From Candidatus Aminicenantota bacterium (GTDB taxonomy: Bacteria; Acidobacteriota; Aminicenantia; Aminicenantales; UBA4085), in the NCBI GenBank assembly GCA_003141555.1, contig PLMN01000019.1, positions 62,001 through 126,000 on the forward strand: 64,000 bases of DNA, given 5' to 3'. A program made the position numbers and the translations under genes. The notes beneath the pieces are model-generated. The model did not search any database. It was given only the letters and a program-made list of their open reading frames with translations, and was not told the DNA's origin. Every line of letters begins with the position of its first letter. Position 1 is the first letter of the stretch. This document shows, in pieces, positions 17,472 to 25,060 of the stretch.

Positions 17472-18455
17472 ATGCCGGACTTCCTCATCATCCGCCTCAG
17501 CTCGCTCGGCGACATCATCCACACCATCCCGGCCTTTGCCGCGCTGCGCCGGGCGCAGCCCCAGGCCCGGATCCGGTGGGTGGTCGAGCGGAAGGGCAAG
17601 GAGATCCTGGATTTCGTCCCCGGGCTCGACGAAATCATCGTCCGCGGGGAGCGGGGCTGGCGGAAGCGGCTTCGCGACCGCGACCAGATCGCCCTCGATT
17701 TCCAGGGCTTGCTCAAATCGGCGCTCATCGCCCGCCTGTCGGGAGCGAAGCGCCGGATCGGATTCGACAAGCCCAACCTCAGGGAAAAGATGGCCTCCCG
17801 GTTCTACACCGAACGGCTGAGCCCGGCCGTGCCGGAGACCGAGCACGTCATCGCCAAGAACATCGCCCTTCTCAGGCTTCTCGGAATCACGCCCGATCGG
17901 GGATACGAATTTCCGCTGGTCATCCCCGAAACGCTCACGAATTCCGTCTGCGATAAGCTCAGCCCTTTGAGCTGCATCGGCAGCCGGAATCTCGTCCTCC
18001 TCAACGTCGGAGCCGCCTGGCCCACCAAGCGCTGGTCGGCCCGCAGCTGGATCGATCTTCTAAGGATTCTGGAGCACGACCATATCCATCCTATGCTCCT
18101 CTGGGGAAGCGCCGAAGAGAAGTCCGCGGCCGACGAAATCCGGAAAAGGACCGACGCGGAGATGGCGCCTTTTCTCACGATCCGGGAGATCATGGCCCTG
18201 CTCCGGAAAGCGGCGCTTCTCGTGAGCGGCGACACTTTCGCCCTCCAAGCCGCCTGCGCCTTGGGCGTGCCCGTCGTCGGGCTGTTCGGGCCGACAAACC
18301 CCCGCCGAAACGGTCCGTTCCGCGATCGGGACAGCGTGATCCATCATGAAATCCCGTGCAGCAACTGCTACCGGCATGAATGCGACACTACCAAATGCAT
18401 GGTTCTCGTAACGCCCGAAGAGGTCGCCGACAAAGTGCGCCGGGCCCTCGGATAG
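17472..18455 (+). CDS. LPS heptosyltransferase family (GT9) protein
   Basis: GT-B glycosyltransferase of 327 residues related to WaaC/WaaF. The N-terminal motif FLIIRLSSLGDIIHTIPAFAALRR and the C-terminal sugar-nucleotide site LVSGDTFALQAACALGVPVVGLFGPTNPRRNGPF are characteristic. A cysteine-rich end (CSNCYRHECDTTKC) is seen in several family members. It lies 3 bp after rfaE2, so ADP-heptose is made and used by one operon. Whether it adds the first or second heptose cannot be told; the N-terminus is closer to WaaC. Confidence 0.9.
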   Translation: MPDFLIIRLSSLGDIIHTIPAFAALRRAQPQARIRWVVERKGKEILDFVPGLDEIIVRGERGWRKRLRDRDQIALDFQGLLKSALIARLSGAKRRIGFDKPNLREKMASRFYTERLSPAVPETEHVIAKNIALLRLLGITPDRGYEFPLVIPETLTNSVCDKLSPLSCIGSRNLVLLNVGAAWPTKRWSARSWIDLLRILEHDHIHPMLLWGSAEEKSAADEIRKRTDAEMAPFLTIREIMALLRKAALLVSGDTFALQAACALGVPVVGLFGPTNPRRNGPFRDRDSVIHHEIPCSNCYRHECDTTKCMVLVTPEEVADKVRRALG

Positions 18456-18464
18456 GCGGATGCC

Positions 18465-19019
18465 ATGGACAAGGCCAAGCTCTCTCGGACGCTCTACCGC
18501 TGGCGGGTGCGGGCGGGGCTCGTCTTTCTGCCGGCCCTCATCCTCGTCGCCCGGCCGCGTCCCGCGTCCGTCATCGCCGGAGTTGCCGTCTGCGTCCTCG
18601 GGCTCCTCATCCGGGCCTGGGCGGCGGGACATATCAAAAAGGAAAAGGAGCTGGCCGTTTCAGGCCCGTATCGATATACCCGCAACCCGCTTTACCTGGG
18701 GAATTTTTTCCTGGGGCTGGGCGTCGGGATCGGAACGGATTCTTGGGCGGGCTTGATCATCTTCGCGGTCTATTTCCTGGCGTTCTATCCGCCGGTCATC
18801 CTGGAGGAGAGGGAGCGCATGAAGCGGCTGTTCCCCGCGGCCTACGAGGATTACCGGAAAAAGATCCCGATTTTCTTCCCCACCCTGCGCCCTTACCCGG
18901 CGGCGCCCGGAGCGAAATTCAGCGGCGCACAGTATCGGAAAAACCACGAGCAGCGGGCGCTCGTCGGGTCGGGGATCATCTGGGCGATTTTGATGGCCCG
19001 GATGCTCTTTAAATTCTGA
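18465..19019 (+). CDS. Isoprenylcysteine/phospholipid methyltransferase-like membrane protein
   Basis: 184-residue integral membrane protein of the ICMT/PEMT type. Three or four hydrophobic segments surround the SAM-binding core: GPYRYTRNPLYLGNFFLGLG and, at the end, ILEERERMKRLFPAAYEDYRKKIPIFFP. These two motifs define bacterial proteins that methylate small membrane substrates. It follows the heptosyltransferase by 9 bp. The substrate (lipid, quinol-like or isoprenoid) is unknown. Confidence 0.82.
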   Translation: MDKAKLSRTLYRWRVRAGLVFLPALILVARPRPASVIAGVAVCVLGLLIRAWAAGHIKKEKELAVSGPYRYTRNPLYLGNFFLGLGVGIGTDSWAGLIIFAVYFLAFYPPVILEERERMKRLFPAAYEDYRKKIPIFFPTLRPYPAAPGAKFSGAQYRKNHEQRALVGSGIIWAILMARMLFKF

Positions 19020-19060
19020 CGCCGGCGGATGGGACCGCCGACGGGAGCGAAGGCCACGCC

Positions 19061-19645
19061 ATGCCGACCGAAGAGCGCATCGCCAGGGTCACGGAGGTCC
19101 TCTCCCACCGCCAGCCCGACCTCCGGGTCGTGCTCGAGCGGATCACCAACGCCCACAACGCCAACGCCGTGCTTCGGACGTGCGACGCGGCCGGCGTTCT
19201 CCACGTCGATCTCATCGGCCCCGAGGCCGAGCCGTTCCTTATCAACAAGGCGATCACGACGCGCGCCGACAAGTGGCTCGAGCTCCATGACCACGACTCG
19301 ACGGCGGCCTGCCTCGCCGGGCTCCGGGACCAAGGCTTCCAGGTGGCCGTGACCTGCCTCGCCGAAGGGGCGATCGATCATACGGAGCTGGATTACGCCA
19401 AGCCGACCGCGATCGTGTTCGGCAACGAATCCGACGGCGTCTCGTCCGAGGCGCTGGCTCAAGCCGATGTCAGGATCCGAATCCCGATGTTCGGCATGGC
19501 CCAGAGCCTGAACCTCTCGGTCTCGGCGGGGATCATCCTCTACGAGGCGGTCCGACAGCGGCGGGCCGGGGGCCTCTACGATCGCCCCCGGCTGTCGCCC
19601 GCGGAGCTCGAAGAATATATCAGGAGGTGGCTGGAGCCGGCCTAG
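19061..19645 (+). CDS. trmH: tRNA (guanosine(18)-2'-O)-methyltransferase
   Basis: SPOUT-fold methyltransferase of 194 residues, modifying G18 in the D-loop of tRNAs. Motif 1 is VLERITNAHNANAVLRTCDAAGV, motif 2 is IVFGNESDGVSSEAL and motif 3 is IPMFGMAQSLNLSVSAGIILYE, the knotted SAM-binding site. The length matches bacterial TrmH. Last gene of the heptose cluster; convergent with the HtrA-like gene with only 3 bp between stops. Confidence 0.93.
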   Translation: MPTEERIARVTEVLSHRQPDLRVVLERITNAHNANAVLRTCDAAGVLHVDLIGPEAEPFLINKAITTRADKWLELHDHDSTAACLAGLRDQGFQVAVTCLAEGAIDHTELDYAKPTAIVFGNESDGVSSEALAQADVRIRIPMFGMAQSLNLSVSAGIILYEAVRQRRAGGLYDRPRLSPAELEEYIRRWLEPA

Positions 19646-19648
19646 CGT

Positions 19649-21247
19649 TCAGAATCGGATATAGCTCCGGCCTTGCTTCAGGATCCGGCTGAGGTCCGGC
19701 TGAAAATTATCGCCGAACCGCTTCATTTGCTCATCGAGAACACTCAGGTCACTCCCCGAAGCCCCATAAAGGGCGCCGGGATCGGAGGCCTGTTCCGCGA
19801 CCTCGACCTCCACGGACATCGGCTTCTTGTCGCGGAGAATGTCGAGCTTGATCTTGTCGCCCTTCTTCAGGCCCTGGATCATGTCGCTCAGGTCGGACGA
19901 AACTTCGATCTTTCGGCCGTTGGCCTTGAGGATCACGTCGCCAACCTTGATGCCGGACTTCCTGGCCGGGCTGTCGGCATCGACCTTCGCCACCAGCAAT
20001 CCCAGCCCGTCCTTGAGGCCGAAATATTCGGCCAGCTCCTTGGTCAGGACCTGGAGCGTAACGCCGATGAATTTCCGGCTCTCCCAGGCGAAATTCGGAG
20101 GCGCGGTTTTGGATCGGGGGGGAGTCAAAGGGCGAGGCTGTTGTTGGTTGGGAGGCGCGTTGAAAGGCATATCCGGCGGGGCCTGCCCGCCGCGGTTGAA
20201 GAACTGAGGAAAATTCAGCTCGAGCTCGTGTTGGGCCTGGACCTCGGTGAATTCGCCGAGCTTGACCTTGATGTCCAGGGGCTTGCCGTCCCGATCGATG
20301 CGCATGGTGATGTCCTGGCCGGGTTTCCGGTTGCGGACTTCCGACGAGAGGGCCGCCCCTCCGGGGATGTCCCTCCCGTCGATCTTCAGGATGACATCGC
20401 CGACCTTGAGCCTGGCCAGCTCGGCCGGACTCTTGTCGTCGATCGTGTCGATCACGATCTTGCCCTCGTTCTCGACGACGGTGAGGCCGAGCCAGCCGCG
20501 CTCGACCTTGCCGCTCTTCTTCAGGTCCGCGGCGATGGACGCCACGACATCCATGGGAATGGCCAGGGCCATCCCCGAGGACGGCGCCTCGGCCCGACTG
20601 AACACCGTGCCGGACCCGACGACCAGCTGTTCGCGGAATTCGAAAAAGACGGGCTGGTCCTCGGCGTAGGCGCCGCGCACCAGGCCCACCATCTGGCCGT
20701 TCCCGTTCACGACCGGGCTGCCGCTCGAGCCGGGCACGACCCAGACGTTCAGGCGCATCCGGTCCTCGGCCACGGAGCTGACAATGCCTTGGGTCACGGA
20801 GGGCGTGCTCTCGGGTGAGAGACCGACGACGCCGATCCAGGAGCCGGGCTTGAGGTCGCCCGACTTGCCGACCGCGATCGGGACGAGCCCCTTCTCCTTG
20901 ACCTGGATGAGGGCCAGCTGAGTCTGGGTGTCGATCCCCTTGAACTCGGCTTTGAGGCGCTTGCCGTCGGCCGTGATGACTTCGATCGCCTCGTCGCGGG
21001 GCGAGATCAGGGCCGTGGTGACAATGGACCCGTCCTTGTCGAGGACGACGCCCGTGGCCACCTTGCGGAAGCCGTCGCGCACTTCCACCCGGACGACGGA
21101 CGGGGCCACGGCCTTGGTGATGTCCTCGATTTTCTTATCGTCGATCGGCGGCGAGTCCATCCGTCCGGCGGCCGAGGCCGCGGACGCAAAAGCGAGCACC
21201 GCCAGCCCGGCGACAGCCGCTTGCTGAAATCTGTTGCTTCTCTTCAT
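19649..21247 (-). CDS. HtrA/DegP-like protein with degenerate protease triad and two PDZ domains
   Basis: Secreted 532-residue protein: signal peptide (ending ASAASA), trypsin-like domain (about 40-220), PDZ1 (about 245-335), a Pro/Gln-rich linker and PDZ2 (about 385-475). The fold is that of HtrA, but catalytic His is replaced in SIVTTALISP (Leu80 where TNxHV is expected) and catalytic Asp in DTQTQLALIQV (Gln110 where DLAVL is expected). Only the Ser region VPGSSGSPVVNG (Ser175) remains. It is therefore probably a non-proteolytic sensor or chaperone. It follows an ECF sigma factor and its anti-sigma factor, the position held by MucD/HtrA in sigma-E systems. Confidence 0.88.
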   Translation of the reverse strand: MKRSNRFQQAAVAGLAVLAFASAASAAGRMDSPPIDDKKIEDITKAVAPSVVRVEVRDGFRKVATGVVLDKDGSIVTTALISPRDEAIEVITADGKRLKAEFKGIDTQTQLALIQVKEKGLVPIAVGKSGDLKPGSWIGVVGLSPESTPSVTQGIVSSVAEDRMRLNVWVVPGSSGSPVVNGNGQMVGLVRGAYAEDQPVFFEFREQLVVGSGTVFSRAEAPSSGMALAIPMDVVASIAADLKKSGKVERGWLGLTVVENEGKIVIDTIDDKSPAELARLKVGDVILKIDGRDIPGGAALSSEVRNRKPGQDITMRIDRDGKPLDIKVKLGEFTEVQAQHELELNFPQFFNRGGQAPPDMPFNAPPNQQQPRPLTPPRSKTAPPNFAWESRKFIGVTLQVLTKELAEYFGLKDGLGLLVAKVDADSPARKSGIKVGDVILKANGRKIEVSSDLSDMIQGLKKGDKIKLDILRDKKPMSVEVEVAEQASDPGALYGASGSDLSVLDEQMKRFGDNFQPDLSRILKQGRSYIRF

Positions 21248-21268
21248 GATCGGTTAACCTCCAGGGCG

Positions 21269-21643
21269 TTAATATTTGATGTGTTTATAGGAAGCGTCGG
21301 AAACCTGTTCCAGGATGTAGACGGTCCGGGGCTCGAGAGAGGAGTTCCGGACCTCGTTGCGGTAGCTCATCGTCTCGGTGATCGGGAGCGAATCCCGGAG
21401 CTCGGCGAGGGCGGAAGCGCCGGACGAGGAGGAATCTTCCCTGCCCGGCAGGACCACGTTGAAGGTGAGGAATCCGGCGAAGAGCGCGGCCGCGGCTCCG
21501 GCCAGAGAATAGCGGAGCGTCCGGGTCCTCCGGTCGGCGGCCGCGGCGGCCTTCCGGCGGGCCAACGCGGTCATAACCCGGCCCTCGAAATCGGCCGGGG
21601 CGCCGACCGCGCCGAGATTCCGAAGAAGGTTAGTATCGTCCAT
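21269..21643 (-). CDS. Membrane anti-sigma factor
   Basis: 124 residues starting MDDTNLLRNLGAVGAPADFE. A cytoplasmic N-terminal part with AAADRRTRTLRYSLAG is followed by one membrane span (AGAAAALFAGFLTFNVVL) and a periplasmic tail of about 60 residues. This is the layout of RseA-like anti-sigma factors, though no zinc-binding motif is present. The start overlaps the end of the ECF sigma gene by 14 bp. It should hold the sigma factor at the membrane; release might involve the downstream HtrA-like protein (inference). Confidence 0.75.
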   Translation of the reverse strand: MDDTNLLRNLGAVGAPADFEGRVMTALARRKAAAAADRRTRTLRYSLAGAAAALFAGFLTFNVVLPGREDSSSSGASALAELRDSLPITETMSYRNEVRNSSLEPRTVYILEQVSDASYKHIKY

Positions 21644-22217
21644 CGTAGATCTCCTTGGGCTGAAAGGCCGGATTTTCATGGCTGGCTTTTTCCAGGCTCT
21701 TCCGGAGCATCGCCCGCCCCCGGCTGATGCGGGCCTTGACCGTGCCGATGGGCCGCTTGATGATCACCGCGATCTCCTCCTGCGAATAGCCCTCCACGTC
21801 CTTGAGGATCACGGGGACCCGGTAGCGGGGGCTGAGGCCGTCCAGCGCCTGACGGAGGTTTCCGGCCAGGCCGGAGTCCCGCGAATCGCCGCTCGGGGTC
21901 GAGACCTCGAGCCCGTACTGGACGTCGTCGAGGGGGACGAGCGCGATCCGGCGCCTCTTCTTGAGGTCGGTCTTGGCCAGGTTGGAGGCGATGGCGTAGA
22001 TCCAGGAGGAGAATGGGGCGATGGGCTTGTACTTGTCCGCCTTGAAGAACACCCGGAGGAACGTCTCCTGAGACAAATCGACGGCCTTCTGGTAGTCGCC
22101 CGTGAGCTGAAACAGATAATTCACGATCCGGTCCTTGTAAATACGGACGATCTCGGCAAAGGCCGACTCATCACCAGCCTGGATCAGGCTGACCAGCTTC
22201 TGCTCGTCCATATTCAT
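21630..22217 (-). CDS. ECF sigma factor (RpoE-like)
   Basis: About 195 residues. Region 2 is AFAEIVRIYKDRIVNYLFQLTGDYQKAVDLSQETFLRVFF with PFSSWIYAIASNLAKTDLKKRRR; region 4 is LSPRYRVPVILKDVEGYSQEEIAVIIKRPIGTVKARISRGRAMLRK. The linker is short, as usual for group 4. Start taken at MNMDEQKL (22217); MDEQKL at 22211 is equally possible and neither has a strong ribosome-binding site. First gene of a three-gene sigma/anti-sigma/HtrA-like unit, divergent from the OYE gene. Confidence 0.9.
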   Translation of the reverse strand: MNMDEQKLVSLIQAGDESAFAEIVRIYKDRIVNYLFQLTGDYQKAVDLSQETFLRVFFKADKYKPIAPFSSWIYAIASNLAKTDLKKRRRIALVPLDDVQYGLEVSTPSGDSRDSGLAGNLRQALDGLSPRYRVPVILKDVEGYSQEEIAVIIKRPIGTVKARISRGRAMLRKSLEKASHENPAFQPKEIYDGRY

Positions 22218-22363
22218 TACTTTAAACCAGAATCCGGGGCGGGGCGTTGCATCCCGGCCCCAAAGTAACGCGAAAGCCATCCGGATACAAGGGGAGCCGG
22301 GAATCCCCCGGCAGCCCGGGGAACGAGATTGCGAATGGCCCCAAAAGCGTGGATAATACCGAT

Positions 22364-23473
22364 ATGTCGAAATCGCGAGAGAATTCCATCCTTTTCAGCC
22401 CCATCAGGATCGGATCGATTGAACTCCCCAACCGATTCGTCCGGTCGGCGACCCACGAATTCATGGCCGAGCCGGACGGGACCGCCACCGACCGTCTCCC
22501 CCGGCTGTTCGCGATCCTGGCCGAGGGCGAGGTCGGCTTGATTATCACCGGCCATGCCTACGTCCATCCCCTGGGCAAGGCGAGCCCGGGGCAGACCGGA
22601 ATCTACGACGACCGGCTCGGGGATGCGCTCCGGCCCATCCCGCGCGCCGTCCATGTTTATCCGACGAAGATCTTTCTCCAGATCGCGCATGCCGGCCGCC
22701 AGACCAAACCGAGAATCGCCGGCGGGACTCCCGTCTCCCCTTCTCCCGTCTACGACCCGTCGGTCAAGCTCAAGCCCAGGGAACTGACGGGATCTGAGAT
22801 CCGCGGCCTGATCTCCGACTTCGTCGCCGCCGCCCGGCGGGCCAAGGCGGCGGGCTTCGACGGGATCCAGCTCCACATGGCCCACGGCTACCTGCTGAGC
22901 AGCTTCATCTCGCCCCATGCGAACCGCCGCACGGATGAATGGGGCGGATCCCCGGAGAACCGGGCGCGCATGGCCCTCGAGATCGTGGGCGGCATCAAGG
23001 AAGCCAACGGCCGGGACTTCCCCCTGATCGTCAAGCTGAACTCGGCCGATTTCCTGCCCACGGGACTTCAAGTCGAGGACGCGATCGACGTAGCCCAACG
23101 GCTGGAGGCGGCGGGCGTGGACGGGATCGAGGTCAGCGGGGGCATGGCCGAGTCCGGCCGCGGGTCGGTCTGGACCGGGTTGAGGGCGGAGGAGGACGAA
23201 GGCTACTTCGTCGGGAGCGCCGCCCGGATCAAGGCGGCCGTCAAGGTCCCGGTCTTCGGGCTGGGCGGCAACCGCACGTTCGCCGCGATGGAGAGGTTCG
23301 TGGCCGAAGGGAAGGTCGACCTGATCTCGATGAGCCGGCCGTTCATCCGCGAGCCCTTCCTCGTCAAGAAATTCCGTGAGGAGCTCATCGCCAAGTCGGA
23401 CTGCATCTCCTGTAACAGGTGCTTCAATCCGCGGGGAATCAGCTGCGCCGAGCTGAGGAAGGCGAAGGCCTGA
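22364..23473 (+). CDS. Old-yellow-enzyme-type FMN oxidoreductase
   Basis: 369-residue flavin-binding barrel reducing enones or related substrates with NAD(P)H. It starts ILFSPIRIGSIELPNRFVRSATHEF, with IFLQIAHAGRQTKP, GFDGIQLHMAHGYLLSSFISPHANRRTDEWGG (active-site His pair region) and VKVPVFGLGGNRTF for phosphate binding. Only the barrel is present; the NAD-binding half of dienoyl-CoA reductases is absent. Yet DCISCNRCFNPRGISC near the C-terminus has the cysteine spacing of the iron-sulfur site of the long relatives. The ATG at 22364 has no strong ribosome-binding site. Confidence 0.88.
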   Translation: MSKSRENSILFSPIRIGSIELPNRFVRSATHEFMAEPDGTATDRLPRLFAILAEGEVGLIITGHAYVHPLGKASPGQTGIYDDRLGDALRPIPRAVHVYPTKIFLQIAHAGRQTKPRIAGGTPVSPSPVYDPSVKLKPRELTGSEIRGLISDFVAAARRAKAAGFDGIQLHMAHGYLLSSFISPHANRRTDEWGGSPENRARMALEIVGGIKEANGRDFPLIVKLNSADFLPTGLQVEDAIDVAQRLEAAGVDGIEVSGGMAESGRGSVWTGLRAEEDEGYFVGSAARIKAAVKVPVFGLGGNRTFAAMERFVAEGKVDLISMSRPFIREPFLVKKFREELIAKSDCISCNRCFNPRGISCAELRKAKA

Positions 23474-23512
23474 GGCCGATCGGTCAGCCTTCGGCGCCGT
23501 CGCAAACAAGCA

Positions 23513-24913
23513 TCAGGGCTTCCGCGAGGGGCCGTAATGCGTAGCCTGTCTGTGGGGAGGCGCGGCGGACGGCTTCGCGGACGGCTCCGGGCCAGGGCCT
23601 GATCCGGCGGCGCCGGGCCCGCTTTTCGGGGCGCGGCCGCCGTGCCCGCTCCGGTCGCCGCGACCACTGCGGTCTCCCGAGCTTCCGCGCCCTCCGCGAC
23701 CGCCGCTCCGATCTCCCCGATCGCCCTGGCCGCCTTGATCGTACCGCCCCGGGCGCCCTTCATATTCCAGGCTCCGGTCCGTGGCGAACATGTCCATGGT
23801 GGCCGTCTTTTCCGGGATGCGCTGCCGGAGGAACGTCTCGATGGGATAGAGGTGCTCGCCGAACTTCTCGCAGGCGAAGGAGATCGCTTTCCCTTCCTTA
23901 CCCGCCCGGGCCGTCCGGCCGATCCTGTGGACGTAATTCTCGTAATCCTGGGGGAGGTCGTAGTTGATCACCATCGCCAGGTTGTCGATGTGGAGCCCGC
24001 GCGCGGCGACGTCGGTGGCCACCAGGAACGGGAACTTGCCGTCCATGAATTCCTCCATGATCTTCAGGCGCTTGACCTGAGGGAGGTCGCCGGAGAGATA
24101 GCGGCAGCGGAAGCCGTTCAAGTCGAGCTTCTTGGCCAGCTTGAAGGCCGTGTGGCGCATGTTGACGAAGATCAAGGCATTGGCCGGCTTCTCCTTCTGC
24201 AGGATTCCGAGGAGGAGGTTGGGCTTGATGTGGCTCTTCACCCGGTAGAGCTCCTGGGCAACGGTGTCCACGGTCAGGTTTTCGGGCGTGAGCTCGATGA
24301 ATACGGGGTCGTTCATGTATTCCATGGCGATCCGCTGCGACATGCGGTTGAGCGTCGCGCTGAAGAGCATGCTCTGGCGGACGCGCGGCGGGGTCATCTT
24401 CTGGAGGAGCTTCTTGATGTCCGGCAGGAAGCCCATGTCGAACAGGCGGTCGGCCTCATCGATGACCAAGTAGCCGACCTCCTTGAGCTTGAGCAGTCCC
24501 TTCTCGGCGAGGTCGAGGAGGCGGCCGGGCGTCCCGATGATGATGTCCGTGCCTTGCCGCAGCATCGCCTCCTGGCTCTCGTAGCCCACGCCGCCGTAGA
24601 AGGCGCCGATGTGGAAGCTCGTGTGGCGGTTGAGGAGGCGCGCCTCGCCCTCGATCTGGACGGCCAGCTCGCGGGTGGGCACGATGATCAGGGCGCTCCG
24701 CCATTTCTGGGCTTGGCCGCGGAGCTTGTTCTCGTAAAGCGTGATCAGGAAGGCGGCGGTCTTGCCCGTGCCGGTCTGCGACTGCACGGCCACGTCGCGG
24801 CCCTCGAGCGTCTCGGCCAGGGTGCGGTCCTGGACGTCGGTGGTTTCGGTGTAGCCCCGGTCCGCGATGCTGCGGAGGAGACTGGGATGGAGATCCATGT
24901 CCTTGAATAACAT
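23513..24913 (-). CDS. DEAD-box RNA helicase
   Basis: 466-residue ATP-dependent RNA helicase of the RhlE/RhlB type. The Q-motif region precedes AVQSQTGTGKTAAF (motif I), PTRELAVQ (Ia), TPGRLLDLAEKG (Ib), VIDEADRLFDMGF (II), LFSATLN (III), ARGLHIDNLAMVINYDLPQDYENYVHRIGRTARAGKEG (V-VI). The last ~75 residues are low-complexity, rich in Gly, Arg, Asp and Ser (GGRGGRGSS, GRGDRSGHGGR), an RGG-like tail for RNA binding. A possible promoter at 25025-25053 would give a leader of about 105 nt, common for cold-induced helicases. Confidence 0.95.
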   Translation of the reverse strand: MLFKDMDLHPSLLRSIADRGYTETTDVQDRTLAETLEGRDVAVQSQTGTGKTAAFLITLYENKLRGQAQKWRSALIIVPTRELAVQIEGEARLLNRHTSFHIGAFYGGVGYESQEAMLRQGTDIIIGTPGRLLDLAEKGLLKLKEVGYLVIDEADRLFDMGFLPDIKKLLQKMTPPRVRQSMLFSATLNRMSQRIAMEYMNDPVFIELTPENLTVDTVAQELYRVKSHIKPNLLLGILQKEKPANALIFVNMRHTAFKLAKKLDLNGFRCRYLSGDLPQVKRLKIMEEFMDGKFPFLVATDVAARGLHIDNLAMVINYDLPQDYENYVHRIGRTARAGKEGKAISFACEKFGEHLYPIETFLRQRIPEKTATMDMFATDRSLEYEGRPGRYDQGGQGDRGDRSGGRGGRGSSGDRSGRGDRSGHGGRAPKSGPGAAGSGPGPEPSAKPSAAPPHRQATHYGPSRKP

Positions 24914-25024
24914 ACTAAGTCCTTATCATTGAGATATCCAACATGTGGGGGCTATCGTCTGACGAAGATCGTTCGGGCGGGAAAACGGCTCGTATCGACT
25001 CTTCCTGCCAAATGTTAAGAAAAT

Positions 25025-25053
25025 ATTATAAATGAATTCGCTCCGCGGCGCAA
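25025..25053 (-). promoter_or_regulatory. Possible promoter of the DEAD-box helicase gene
   Basis: Minus-strand TTGCGC (25053-25048), 17-nt spacer and a perfect TATAAT (25030-25025), in an A+T-rich patch between addB and the helicase. Confidence 0.5.
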
Positions 25054-25060
25054 GCGCTCT

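Noticed and set aside
23540-23760. Gly/Arg/Asp/Ser coding repeats at the 3' end of the helicase gene
   Set aside because: They encode the RGG-like tail; not a separate repeat or CRISPR.
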